Shown here: positions 8,703-17,393 of the stretch, in pieces
How positions within the stretch are numbered: the stretch's first letter is position 1
Layout: every line of letters starts with the position of its first letter
The notes under the pieces: generated by a model
Told to the model about the DNA's origin: nothing
What the model saw: the letters and a program-made list of their open reading frames with translations, nothing else
Databases searched by the model: none
Program-made: the position numbers and the translations under genes
Assembly (NCBI GenBank): GCA_030524105.1
Contig: JAUNHE010000005.1
Location: 1-64,000, forward strand
Source: Rothia sp. (in: high G+C Gram-positive bacteria)
Lineage (GTDB): Bacteria; Actinomycetota; Actinomycetes; Actinomycetales; Micrococcaceae
DNA length: 64,000 nucleotides
Reading direction: 5' to 3'

Positions 8703-9692
8703 ATGACGGAGATAACCAATCCCGGTGAGAAGAAGATGGTGCTGGTTTCTGGCAGGGCCCATCCTGAACTTGCTGGGCAGATCGCGGTTGAGCTTGGGTG
8801 TGAGGTTTTACCTACTTCTTCTTACACCTTTGCCAACGGTGAGACCTACGTGCGCTTTGAGGAATCGGTGCGGGGTGCGGAAGCTTTTGTGGTGCAGTCT
8901 CACCCGGCCCCCATCAATGAGTGGCTCATGGAGCAGCTGATTATGATCGATTCCCTTAAACGAGCCTCGGCTAAATCTATTACGGTTGTTTCTCCTTTTT
9001 ACCCCTATGCGCGCCAGGACAAGAAACATAAGGGGCGCGAACCTATTTCTGCCCGCCTTGTCTCGGACCTCTATAAGACAGCCGGTGCCGACAGGTTGAT
9101 GAGTGTGGATCTGCATACGGCGCAGATTCAGGGTTTTTTTGACGGCCCGGTTGACCACCTGATGGCCATCCCCTTGCTAGCCCAGCATGTGCGCGAAAAC
9201 AGCGTTGCCGATGTTACAAATGTTACGGTTGTCTCGCCGGACACCGGCCGAGTGCGGGTGGCGGAGGAATGGGCTGAGCTCCTGGGGGGTGCACCCCTAG
9301 CCTTTGTCCACAAAACCCGGGATATTAATGTTCCCAATAAGGCTGTTTCTAAGACAGTGGTAGGTAATGTTGCCGGCCGAACTTGTGTTTTGATTGATGA
9401 CATGATTGATACCGGCGGCACGATTTCTGGCGCTGTCCAGGTTTTAAAGGACCACGGAGCCCAGGACGTTATTATTGCTGCAACACACCCCGTTTTTTCT
9501 GAGCCTGCCCTAGAGCGTTTGGCCGCTTCGGGAGCTAGGGAAGTGGTGGTCACAAATACCTTGCCAGTTCCTGCAGAGCGCAGGTTTAAAAACCTGACGG
9601 TGCTTTCCATTGCCCCCCTGCTGGCAAGGGCTATCAAAGAAGTTTTTGATGAAGGCTCGGTAACCAGCCTTTTTAACGGTAAAGCACACTAG
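8703..9692 (+). CDS. prs: ribose-phosphate pyrophosphokinase
   Basis: Forms PRPP from ribose 5-phosphate and ATP for nucleotide, His and Trp synthesis. Family marks are SGRAHPELA near the start, the metal-binding stretch SVDLHTAQIQGFF, VVSPDTGRVRVAEEWA, and the PRPP-binding loop VLIDDMIDTGGTI. The length of 329 is typical. It is co-transcribed with glmU, with a 3-base gap, and ends at a strong terminator. An ATG at 8736 preceded by GGTGAGAAG is a possible alternative start, but the family usually has a few residues before the SGRAHPELA motif. Confidence 0.97.
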   Translation: MTEITNPGEKKMVLVSGRAHPELAGQIAVELGCEVLPTSSYTFANGETYVRFEESVRGAEAFVVQSHPAPINEWLMEQLIMIDSLKRASAKSITVVSPFYPYARQDKKHKGREPISARLVSDLYKTAGADRLMSVDLHTAQIQGFFDGPVDHLMAIPLLAQHVRENSVADVTNVTVVSPDTGRVRVAEEWAELLGGAPLAFVHKTRDINVPNKAVSKTVVGNVAGRTCVLIDDMIDTGGTISGAVQVLKDHGAQDVIIAATHPVFSEPALERLAASGAREVVVTNTLPVPAERRFKNLTVLSIAPLLARAIKEVFDEGSVTSLFNGKAH

Positions 9693-9704
9693 ACAGAGCA
9701 GCAA

Positions 9705-9743
9705 GGCAAGAGCGGTCAGAGACAGGTTCTGGCCGCTCTTGCC
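9705..9743 (+). terminator. terminator of the glmU-prs operon
   Basis: A perfect 11-base-pair stem GGCAAGAGCGG/CCGCTCTTGCC with a 17-base loop, flanked by AA on the left and TTTAAA on the right, begins 12 bases after the prs stop. Confidence 0.85.
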
Positions 9744-9849
9744 TTTAAATGAGTCTTAAAACACGTTGATTTTTTACCGCTCAGGAAGAGAAAGAACTAT
9801 ATGACCGGATAAGATATTCTACGAGTTTCAACATTTGAGAGTACGAGAT

Positions 9850-10761
9850 ATGTCATTTCCCCCGGTGAGTATCATTATTCCTGTTTATAATCGACAGGAC
9901 TACATAGCAGAGCAGCTTAATGCTATTAGCCAGCAAATAGATCCCCCAGCCTTTGAAGTTTTGATCTGTGACAACGGTTCAACGGATGAAACTATAAAAA
10001 TAGCTGAAAATTATGCGGCCGATTTCCCCATAAAAATTATCGACGCTAGCCAGAAGCGGGGAGTCTCCTATGCCAGGAATAAGGGAGCTCAAGAGGCCCG
10101 CGGTGAGCTGCTCTTATTCTGTGACTCTGATGATATCGTGGATGCTTCCTGGTGCCGTGAGATGTACCTGGCCTATCAAAAATTCCCCCACTCTATCTTT
10201 GCCGGCTTTGCTGATGTTAAAACCGTTAACCGGCCAGAGATCCTGCGGGCCTATAAAATCGACCCTATCGAGGCCCCAGACGACTATATTCTTGATCCTG
10301 TAGGCTTCCAGAAGTACCTGCCAACTATTGCTGGCTGTAATTTTGCGCTTCCTAAGACAATCTATATAGAGGTAGGCGGCTCTGACGAATCCTACCTGGA
10401 CGGTAGTGAAGACACCGATTTAGCCTGGAGGGTACAGGAGGCGGGGAACAAGCTTATTTCTGTACCCCAGGCAAGAGTATTTTATCGCCTGCGCTCTACC
10501 CCCAGGGAAATAGGTAAACAAACCTATCACTACGAGAAAAATGAAGTCTTGCTCTGGGTTAGATTTGGGAAAAAAATACAAGGGCCGAGTTTTAAATACT
10601 CCTTACGTAAAGTTCTTGTTCTTTCTCCTCAGTACTTTATTCCTAGTAGAAAACTTAATGTTGCCAGAGAACTGGGTGGAAATATTGGAAGTTTGATGGG
10701 GACGATACAATATAGGGTTTTAAAACAGATTCCCCGTCGTCAGCTGATGAAGACTAAATAA
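9850..10761 (+). CDS. glycosyltransferase family 2 protein
   Basis: First gene of polysaccharide locus 1. GT-A fold: SIIIPVYNRQDYIAEQL at the start, the nucleotide-binding DNGSTDETI, the metal-binding LLFCDSDD, and the acceptor-side EDTDLAWR motif. A TTG five codons earlier (9835) opens the frame, but ATG 9850 has GAGAG placed upstream and gives the usual family start. The last 90 residues are basic and probably membrane-peripheral. The gene is strikingly similar in style to the 22039 gene: both carry the RQLxAxxQQIDPP-like stretch and the YARNxGxxxARG stretch, so they are probably paralogs. The sugar added is unknown. Confidence 0.88.
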   Translation: MSFPPVSIIIPVYNRQDYIAEQLNAISQQIDPPAFEVLICDNGSTDETIKIAENYAADFPIKIIDASQKRGVSYARNKGAQEARGELLLFCDSDDIVDASWCREMYLAYQKFPHSIFAGFADVKTVNRPEILRAYKIDPIEAPDDYILDPVGFQKYLPTIAGCNFALPKTIYIEVGGSDESYLDGSEDTDLAWRVQEAGNKLISVPQARVFYRLRSTPREIGKQTYHYEKNEVLLWVRFGKKIQGPSFKYSLRKVLVLSPQYFIPSRKLNVARELGGNIGSLMGTIQYRVLKQIPRRQLMKTK

Positions 10762-10771
10762 GTACAATAAG

Positions 10772-12592
10772 ATGTTGAAAAGAAATATTCAAAAGGTCAG
10801 AAGGCTCTTTCCCGGTAAGAAATTTTATATATTTCTACTCAATATTTTTGGGTTATTTATTATTTCTATTTTTGATCTGCTAGGAGTAGCGGCAGTTTTG
10901 CCTATTATTCAGTTGGCCATGGGGGCTGACTACAGCAGCGGTTACCTTGCCCTCCTTAATTCCCTGCTGGGTGGCACAGACCGTACCGGCATGATCTTCT
11001 ATACCAGCATCTTGCTTGTTTTGTGTTTTATTGTTAAGGGCATTCTATCGCTGTGGATTAAATGGGTTAGCACCGGATTTATTGCCCATCAGCAGGTGGC
11101 TACGTCTGTCACTGTATTGTCAGGATACGCACACGAATCCTACCTCAACCATCGTCGGCGGACAGCTGCCGAGATTATGCGGGCAGCCAGTGATGCTGTT
11201 GTCAATACCTATGGCAGCTATATAGGTGGAATTATTAGTGTTGCTGGGGAATTGGGAACCATTCTTTTGCTGTCTACCATGCTTATTGTGCTTATGCCAC
11301 AACAGGCTATTATTGCTTTTATATATTTTGGTTTATCTGCCTATCTGCTGCAGAAATTTCTTAAGAAGAAAAACGCAGAGCTTGGCCTTATTAGTATCAA
11401 TGCTGCCATGGGTAGTACCGCTGCTATCCTAGAATCCATCAACGGCTTCCGGGAAAACAAGATTCACGGAACCGCAGATAGGTCTTTGTACCGCTATCAG
11501 GATAAACAGTTGGAGGCAGCGGAGGCGGGACGCCGTAAAAACTTTTATTTTGAGTTTCCTAAATATGCTTTAGAGATTGTTTTTATCCTAGGAATTGCCC
11601 TTATCCTAGGTCTGATGGTAGCTGCGGAAGGCGTAGACTCTGCCCCTTATCTGCTGGTTTTTGCTACTGCCTGTGTGCGTATTTTGCCCAGTTTTACCCG
11701 TCTGGTTGCTTCGCTGGGTTCTATTAGGGCTGGTGGAGCATCATCAGAGATTCTAGACCGGGAAATCAGAAAGTTAGCGGATCCAGAAAAGTTAACCATG
11801 CTGAAGCAGGAGCCGGATATCGGGGCCTTTGCCAGGGTTAATAGCTCACTGATGCCGCTAGCTGTTGATATTGCTGATCTTAGTTTTCGCTACCCGGATG
11901 GGGACCGCAAGGTTCTGGACGGCATTAATTTTAAGGTGCCTGCTGGTTCCTCTGTTGCTTTTGTTGGTGGATCCGGTTCGGGAAAAACAACACTGGTGGA
12001 TATTATTCTGGGCCTTATCGAACCGACGCAGGGTAGTGTTCTGAGTGAGGGCCAAGCCATCAGCCGGGACCTGGCGGCCTGGTTTCAGCGTATTGGTTAT
12101 GTTCCCCAGGATGTTTTTTTGGGGGACAGCACTTTAAGAGAAGCGGTAGCTTTTGGGTTAAAGGATCAAGAGATCGATGATAAGCGTGTGATGGAGGTCT
12201 TGGCCGCCGCAGAGATGCTGGACGTTGTGGATTCACTAGAAAAGGGAATCCATACCAAAATAGGGGAGCGGGGTACCCGCCTTTCCGGTGGGCAGCGGCA
12301 GCGGGTGGGTATTGCCCGGGCCCTTTACCGGAATCCATCCATATTGATTCTGGATGAAGCTACCAGTGCCTTAGACAACGAGACGGAAAGCAAAATAGCG
12401 GCAAGCATTAATAAATTAGCGGGGAGGGTCACCGTTATTATTGTTGCCCACCGGCTTTCTACTATTCGTGAAGTAGACCAGCTGCTCTTTCTGTCCCAGG
12501 GAAAAATTGCTGCCCAAGGTAGTTTTACAGAGGTTCAGGAGCAAAACTTAGAATTTGCTAGATTGGTTAAACTGGGGCAGCTGCCAGAATAA
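10772..12592 (+). CDS. ABC exporter with fused membrane and ATPase domains, PglK-like flippase
   Basis: A half-transporter of 606 residues. The N-terminal domain has about six membrane helices (residues 20-300), and the C-terminal ATPase has Walker A GGSGSGKTT, Q-loop YVPQD, signature LSGGQRQRVG, Walker B ILILDEATSALD and the H-loop in AHRLS. This architecture is shared by MsbA and by PglK, which flips lipid-linked oligosaccharides. Its position inside a glycosyltransferase cluster with no Wzx gene (the only Wzx lies in locus 2) favours a lipid-linked glycan flippase. The ATG at 10772 has no clear ribosome binding site. It is followed by the convergent GT11 gene. Confidence 0.85.
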   Translation: MLKRNIQKVRRLFPGKKFYIFLLNIFGLFIISIFDLLGVAAVLPIIQLAMGADYSSGYLALLNSLLGGTDRTGMIFYTSILLVLCFIVKGILSLWIKWVSTGFIAHQQVATSVTVLSGYAHESYLNHRRRTAAEIMRAASDAVVNTYGSYIGGIISVAGELGTILLLSTMLIVLMPQQAIIAFIYFGLSAYLLQKFLKKKNAELGLISINAAMGSTAAILESINGFRENKIHGTADRSLYRYQDKQLEAAEAGRRKNFYFEFPKYALEIVFILGIALILGLMVAAEGVDSAPYLLVFATACVRILPSFTRLVASLGSIRAGGASSEILDREIRKLADPEKLTMLKQEPDIGAFARVNSSLMPLAVDIADLSFRYPDGDRKVLDGINFKVPAGSSVAFVGGSGSGKTTLVDIILGLIEPTQGSVLSEGQAISRDLAAWFQRIGYVPQDVFLGDSTLREAVAFGLKDQEIDDKRVMEVLAAAEMLDVVDSLEKGIHTKIGERGTRLSGGQRQRVGIARALYRNPSILILDEATSALDNETESKIAASINKLAGRVTVIIVAHRLSTIREVDQLLFLSQGKIAAQGSFTEVQEQNLEFARLVKLGQLPE

Positions 12593-12595
12593 AAG

Positions 12596-13522
12596 CTACA
12601 GGTCCAGCCAACTTAAACGGGTGGAATCGGGACTAACAAGCTGCCAGGCTGGTAGATGCTGAATAGGTTGTCCCGTTATACTATTTATTCTTCCACCTCT
12701 CTCGTGAATATTTGCTGCCCAGACACGTGTAGGGTGGTCAATGCAGGCTATATATGCACCCCAGTAACCAAAGGTGGTGTTTGTTAATACGATATCCCCT
12801 GCCAGGGAGAGGAGGGCAAGATCATCAAACATATCTTTACCGTATTTTTTAAAATCCACAGGGGCAAAATTTTTAAGAAAACTTAAATTCTCTCGGCACC
12901 ATTTTAGATCGTCACTAATAAATAGTAGCTTTTTATAGTGTGATTCTTTGAAAGCCTGGGGAACCGCTTTTTTAACGTATTCAATAGTATTGATCCCAAA
13001 CCGGTGGGAGATATCGGGGCTAGTGTAGTAGTCACCCCGCCTTATGTTGATAACTAAGGAATCCTTATCTATGCTGGAAGATAACTCCCTTCTTCGCGTC
13101 TGAAAATTTTCTGATGAGAGCAGTACTTTATTTATAAAATTTTTTAGCTGATCTTCAGAAAAATTATTTTGAATGTTTTGGTGAACTCCAATCTCACGAA
13201 TGGTTCGAAATTTTATCTTATTCTTTTCAAGAGTGAGCTGATCAAGAAGGGGAAACTCGTGAATCCAAGGGTCCATTGAAGGCCTGTATTGAATATAGGC
13301 GGGATGTCCCGTTTTTTGCTTGGATGAGTAAGCCTCCAACCATTCGTACAGCCAGTTTCCACCGCGGGCAATGGGTGGAATAATCAGAAATTTATCCGGT
13401 CCGGTACGTAAGGGATCGGTAAGGAGAGCTGCCATTTTCCGATAATTATTTTTTATTGTATAAACGACAGCGTGTTGATTTTTTATCAATGATTTTTTGC
13501 GATCTTCTTCCGTGAGCGTCAC
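12596..13522 (-). CDS. alpha-1,2-fucosyltransferase-like (GT11) protein
   Basis: Three GT11 motifs are visible: NIRRGDYY (about residue 159, parallel to H-x-R-R-G-D), FISDDLKWC (about 201) and DIVLTNTTFGYWGAY (about 243). The N-terminal G-N-x-x-F/Y signature is present but degenerate as RGGNWLYEW. GT11 enzymes transfer fucose from GDP-fucose; no GDP-fucose synthesis genes are in the window, so the donor is uncertain. The start is GTG with AAGG upstream. It is the only minus-strand gene in a plus-strand cluster and is more AT-rich than its neighbours, which suggests separate acquisition. Confidence 0.78.
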   Translation of the reverse strand: MTLTEEDRKKSLIKNQHAVVYTIKNNYRKMAALLTDPLRTGPDKFLIIPPIARGGNWLYEWLEAYSSKQKTGHPAYIQYRPSMDPWIHEFPLLDQLTLEKNKIKFRTIREIGVHQNIQNNFSEDQLKNFINKVLLSSENFQTRRRELSSSIDKDSLVINIRRGDYYTSPDISHRFGINTIEYVKKAVPQAFKESHYKKLLFISDDLKWCRENLSFLKNFAPVDFKKYGKDMFDDLALLSLAGDIVLTNTTFGYWGAYIACIDHPTRVWAANIHERGGRINSITGQPIQHLPAWQLVSPDSTRLSWLDL

Positions 13523-13678
13523 AGTAATATCCTTGGAATGGAGTCTTATTTGCTACGATTATAGTCGCTTCTGGTAGTTGGTCTGGACAGCTTAAATGTG
13601 ACGCTAGCTATTGTGCCCAATATAAATTATTCATCTAGTATATTTAATGTTTTGAGAATACGATGCGAGGAAGCTAAT
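13523..13678. promoter_or_regulatory. divergent promoter region between GT11 and GT2 genes
   Basis: An AT-rich stretch between the GTG of the GT11 gene and the preferred TTG start of the GT2 gene must carry promoters for both. AGGAAG at 13668-13673 is the ribosome binding site that decides the downstream start. Confidence 0.4.
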
Positions 13679-14590
13679 TTGAACAGCAGAAAAATTGTCT
13701 CTGCCCTGGTTCCCTTTTACGGGGATCCAGCAGATGCCCTTAAGCTGGTCCAGCAGTTAAAAGAACAGACCCTAGCCGCAGACATAGAAATTATTGTTTC
13801 CGACGACGCTTCTCCCAGGCCTTTTCCAAACCTTGAGGGCATTAAGCTTATTCGCCGTAAAACTAACGGTGGTTTTGCAGCGAATGTCAACACCGCCGCT
13901 AGTCAGGCAGGGGGTCGCTGGCTTTTTATCCTTAATTCAGACTTAAGTCTTAAACCAGATTTTGTTGAAAAAGCACTAGGAAAGGCAGAATCTTTAGGGA
14001 CGGCCCTGCTTAGTCCCCAGGTGCTTGACCAGCAGGGAAAGGGCCAGTACGTTGGCAGAAAATTTCCTACAACATTTCAGGTTACCTGGGAATGGTTAAC
14101 CCCCTTAGCGCGTATTCGGCATACCGACCTATGGCACAGGCTGGTAGGTCATGATCTAGCCTGTCAGAGCGGCAGGACCGTAGCAACAGACTGGCTTATG
14201 GGCGCCTGTATGATCCTGCCCGCCCAGCTTTATCGTGAGCTGGGCGGCATGGACGAACGTTTTTTTATGAACAGCGAAGAGGTGGATCTTCAGCGTCGCC
14301 TAAAAGAAAGGGGCATAGCCCGTATCTTTGCAGGTGATCTGACTGTTTACCACCTAGGCGGTGCCTCCTCCGGCAGCAGGCAAACCCGCCGGCAATGGGT
14401 CCTTAACTCCCGCTTTATCTATGCAAACAAATGGCAGGAAAGCAAACATTTGGCAGGCTGTCTTAAGGCAGCTACCTACTTTAACTATGCAGTTAATCTT
14501 GTACGCCAGCTTAAAAATAAAAATCTTGATGCGCGGGCTATCAAAGAAGAAGAACTAGAACTTATCAGAACAGCGCAGCAGAAGGGCTAA
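13679..14590 (+). CDS. glycosyltransferase family 2, rhamnosyltransferase-like
   Basis: GT-A enzyme with ALVPFYGDPADALKLVQQL at the start, VSDDASP, the metal site LNSDLSL and the acceptor stretch DERFFMNSEEVDLQRRL typical of WbbL/RfbF-type rhamnosyl- or galactofuranosyltransferases. The frame is open from ATG 13598, but the 27 residues this adds do not look conserved and have no ribosome binding site. TTG at 13679 has AGGAAG upstream and starts the protein at MNSRKIVSALV. dTDP-rhamnose genes at 31024-34398 could supply the donor (inference). It heads the run of closely spaced genes up to 20800. Confidence 0.85.
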   Translation: MNSRKIVSALVPFYGDPADALKLVQQLKEQTLAADIEIIVSDDASPRPFPNLEGIKLIRRKTNGGFAANVNTAASQAGGRWLFILNSDLSLKPDFVEKALGKAESLGTALLSPQVLDQQGKGQYVGRKFPTTFQVTWEWLTPLARIRHTDLWHRLVGHDLACQSGRTVATDWLMGACMILPAQLYRELGGMDERFFMNSEEVDLQRRLKERGIARIFAGDLTVYHLGGASSGSRQTRRQWVLNSRFIYANKWQESKHLAGCLKAATYFNYAVNLVRQLKNKNLDARAIKEEELELIRTAQQKG

Positions 14591-14594
14591 ACCT

Positions 14595-15605
14595 GTGGGC
14601 ACAGAAAAACTCCTGATTATTAGCCCAGCCTTTCACGGCTACTGCTACTCCATTGCAGATGGTTTTAAAGAATTGGGTTATGAAACCTTTGTGCACCGGT
14701 ACGATGCCTTTGATAAAGTCAGCTCAAAAATTCGTAATAAAATCCTCTACGAGCTGCCGGATAAAATAGGTTTTGATGGTCAAAAAGCCAGCGAAAAAAA
14801 GGCTACCCACAGTGCTATCAAGGCCTTAGCAGCAGTGAAACCCCATAAACTTATTGTCATTAAGGCAGATACCCTGGGCTCCAGCTTCTGGGAAAAGGTG
14901 GAGCAGCAAAAAATTCCCTACCTGCTCTGGCTATACGATGACCTTAAGCGCCACCGCTACAGCCTCGATTTCCTCAAAACCCGGCCGGCAGTACTCAGCT
15001 ATGCCTCAACAGAAACCCAAGAATTCCAGCAGGCCGGCATTAATGCCCACTATATTCCCAATGGTTACGATCCTAAGCTCGCTCAAGTGCCCAGTCACAG
15101 CAGCCGGGAAATAGTTTTTGTGGGCTCCCGCTACCCCAACCGGGTGCAGCTGCTGCTAGAACTCCACAGTGCGGGTATTCCCGTACGTGCTTACGGCAGA
15201 GGCTGGTCTCACCACCCCTACGACAGGTTACGCATGTGGGAGTGGAGCCGGCCTCAACTGCCAGCAGAACGAGATATCCCCTTAGCCCGGGCCTACCAGG
15301 TACAGGCTGGGGCAGCAGCCGCCCTCAATATCCACGGCCTCCAGGCTGGGCTGGCCATGCGCACCTTCGAAGTACCCGGCATGCAGGGGCTGCAGGTCAT
15401 TGACCGGCCCGACGTGGCAGAATTCTACGAACCCGGTCGGGAAGTTCTGCTGTACCACAGAACCCAAGAACTCATTGAACTCTGCCAAAAAATCCTGGCC
15501 CAACCCCGGTGGAGCCAGCAAATACGAGCCGCCGGGTTTAAACGCAGCCGGGCAGAACATACCTTCTTTCACCGTGCACAGAAAGTAGAGCAACTATGGG
15601 TCTAA
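14595..15605 (+). CDS. CgeB-like glycosyltransferase
   Basis: GT-B protein of 336 residues beginning at GTG, 4 bases after the preceding stop. The N-terminus (LLIISPAFHGYCYSIADGF) and the C-terminal Glyco_trans_1_2 block (AALNIHGLQAGLAMRTFEV, then MQGLQVIDRPDVAEFYEPG) match the CgeB group. The motif set LWLYDDLKRHRY and IFVGSRYPNR-like VFVGSRYPNR is also usual there. It overlaps the next gene by 10 bases, so the two are translationally coupled. Acceptor and donor are unknown. By position it may act together with the predicted nonulosonate transferase that follows. Confidence 0.8.
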   Translation: MGTEKLLIISPAFHGYCYSIADGFKELGYETFVHRYDAFDKVSSKIRNKILYELPDKIGFDGQKASEKKATHSAIKALAAVKPHKLIVIKADTLGSSFWEKVEQQKIPYLLWLYDDLKRHRYSLDFLKTRPAVLSYASTETQEFQQAGINAHYIPNGYDPKLAQVPSHSSREIVFVGSRYPNRVQLLLELHSAGIPVRAYGRGWSHHPYDRLRMWEWSRPQLPAERDIPLARAYQVQAGAAAALNIHGLQAGLAMRTFEVPGMQGLQVIDRPDVAEFYEPGREVLLYHRTQELIELCQKILAQPRWSQQIRAAGFKRSRAEHTFFHRAQKVEQLWV

Positions 15606-16669
15606 AGTTCCCCACAGACCTAGGCCAATGGCAAAACTGGGCCGAAAAACAAAACCTACTGCGTTACACCAAAAACAGCCTTCTTAAAGCTAAAAAACCA
15701 CAAACCCAAGAGGAGAAGCTGGCGCTCTACAGCAAAAGCTCCCAAACCCCCTTGGTCTTGCTTGCCTTAGAAGCTTTCACTCCCACCCAGCAGGCTGCCC
15801 TTCTGTCCCCCGCTCAAGAACTGGAAAAGCAGGGTATAGCGGTGGCAATCCTAGCTCCGGCAAAGCTGGGGCCCCAGCTGGAAAAGAGAGGCTGGCGGCA
15901 GAGTCTTGCCAGCATAGACAGTAGCCCGCAGCAGCCAAGAGAGTTGGCCGCCATCAAAGAAGTGCTGGCTGTGGGGCACTACCTACCGGCAGGCCAATGG
16001 GCTTATGAACAGGGCAGAGCAAAAGGCTGGACCTTTAGGGTAGTTCAGCACGGGCTCAACACCCCCTTCGCTCCGCCTCTACCGGAAGAATCACACCTTT
16101 TTTCCTTCAGCGATCAGGATGCAAATTTCTGGATATCTGGCAGAAGAGACCTCAGCTACACCGTGGCCGGATCCCAACTCTTTTACCAGGCTCGGGCCAA
16201 AACCAGCGAGCAGCAGCTTCAGCAGTTGGGTCAGCTCAAAAAAGAACCTATCTTCTTAGGGCAGATGCATGGGGCAGAACTCAGGCGGTTAAGCTTTGCC
16301 CGTGCAGCCTATACATTCTGTAAAAATCACCATGCCGCATACCGGCCCCACCCGGCCGAAAAAGATATACTTTCCAAAACGACCCACAAATTGTGGGCTA
16401 AAATGGGTATAAAATTTGCTGATCTTCAGCTGGATCTGAATCAGACGGATAACCCCGTGGTATCCGTTTTTTCAACCGGAGTACTGGAAGCAGCCATGCG
16501 TGGAGTACCTGCCTGGGTTTACCACCCCAGCCCACCAGACTGGCTCAAGGAATTCTGGAAACGCTACGGTATGAATCGCTGGGGTGGCCCCCCAACCCCG
16601 GCACCGATCCAACCAGCAGAAGAACCAGCTCTACTCATCGCTCGTACAATCGCCCAACAATTGGAGTAA
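15596..16669 (+). CDS. putative nonulosonate (sialic-acid-like) transferase, GT-B fold
   Basis: Not recognised by a close family match. The 357 residues have no signal or membrane segment. Three landmarks fit the fold shared by polysialyltransferases and CDP-glycerol glycerophosphotransferases: VVQHGLNTPF (about residue 149), the HP motif in YRPHPAEKD (about 249), and VFSTGVLEAAMRGVPAWVYHP (about 291), which resembles the Ser/Thr phosphate-binding motif. In bacterial sialyltransferases the HP and S/T motifs bind CMP. The gene overlaps the CgeB-like gene and is followed 2 bases later by a CMP-sugar synthetase gene, which supports a CMP-nonulosonate donor. A phosphopolyol transferase is the alternative. 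Confidence 0.5.
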   Translation: MGLKFPTDLGQWQNWAEKQNLLRYTKNSLLKAKKPQTQEEKLALYSKSSQTPLVLLALEAFTPTQQAALLSPAQELEKQGIAVAILAPAKLGPQLEKRGWRQSLASIDSSPQQPRELAAIKEVLAVGHYLPAGQWAYEQGRAKGWTFRVVQHGLNTPFAPPLPEESHLFSFSDQDANFWISGRRDLSYTVAGSQLFYQARAKTSEQQLQQLGQLKKEPIFLGQMHGAELRRLSFARAAYTFCKNHHAAYRPHPAEKDILSKTTHKLWAKMGIKFADLQLDLNQTDNPVVSVFSTGVLEAAMRGVPAWVYHPSPPDWLKEFWKRYGMNRWGGPPTPAPIQPAEEPALLIARTIAQQLE

Positions 16670-16671
16670 AT

Positions 16672-17367
16672 ATGCACATTCTGTGCGTCATACCGGTGCG
16701 CGGCGGATCAAAGGGAATCCCCCGTAAAAACCTGCAACCCATAGCCGGTAAACCCCTGCTGGCTTGGACCGTTGAGCAAGCCTGTGCCGCTCAAGCCCAG
16801 CTAGCCCCCCAGCATGAGCTCCAGGTTATCGTCTCAACCGATGACGACGAACTGGCCAAGATCGGCCGGCAGTACGGGGCCCAGCTACCCTTTATGCGCC
16901 CGGCAGACTTAGCCCAAGATGACACAGCAACAGAGCCTGTTATTGAACACGCTATCCACTGGGCACAAAGCCAGGGCCAAACACCAGATGCCGTCATGCT
17001 CCTACAGGCAACCAGCCCGGTGCGCCTGCCCGGCACTCTTGCACGGGCGGTTAAAGAATTTACTGAATCCGGGGCAGACTCCATGGTGGGTGTTGTCCCC
17101 ATTGGTCCTTTTATTTGGACAGCCACCCAGCCACCCAGTGCCCAATATCGGGTGATGGCCCGCCCTCGGCGCCAAGACCTAACCCCAGAGACCTATCGTT
17201 ACCGTGAAAACGGGTCCTTATACCTCACCAAAACAGAAATATACAAAAAGTACCATAATCGCCTTGGCGGAAACATCAAACTTTTTATCCTCGATGAGAT
17301 TGAAGGCATAGATATCGACTCCCCCCTCGATTTCTCTATAGCCGAGCAGCAACTCCAGAAAATCTAA
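16672..17367 (+). CDS. CMP-nonulosonate cytidylyltransferase (NeuA-like)
   Basis: Activates a sialic-acid-like nine-carbon sugar with CTP. The N-terminus CVIPVRGGSKGIPRKNLQP is the classic NeuA/LegF/PseF CTP-binding signature. STDDDELAKI, LLQATSPVRLPGTL and the C-terminal DEIEGIDIDSPLDFSIAE (metal-binding Asp pair) complete the family pattern. The 231 residues match the single-domain type. TTGGAG lies before the ATG. Its immediate neighbour is a NeuB-domain protein, giving a synthase-CMP transferase pair. Whether the sugar is Neu5Ac, legionaminic or pseudaminic acid cannot be decided from this sequence alone. Confidence 0.9.
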   Translation: MHILCVIPVRGGSKGIPRKNLQPIAGKPLLAWTVEQACAAQAQLAPQHELQVIVSTDDDELAKIGRQYGAQLPFMRPADLAQDDTATEPVIEHAIHWAQSQGQTPDAVMLLQATSPVRLPGTLARAVKEFTESGADSMVGVVPIGPFIWTATQPPSAQYRVMARPRRQDLTPETYRYRENGSLYLTKTEIYKKYHNRLGGNIKLFILDEIEGIDIDSPLDFSIAEQQLQKI

Positions 17368-17393
17368 AACCGAAAGCACCCCCAAAAAACACC

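Noticed and set aside
13598-13678. Upstream ATG extension of the GT2 gene
   Set aside because: The 27 added residues have no ribosome site and do not match the family; TTG 13679 has AGGAAG.
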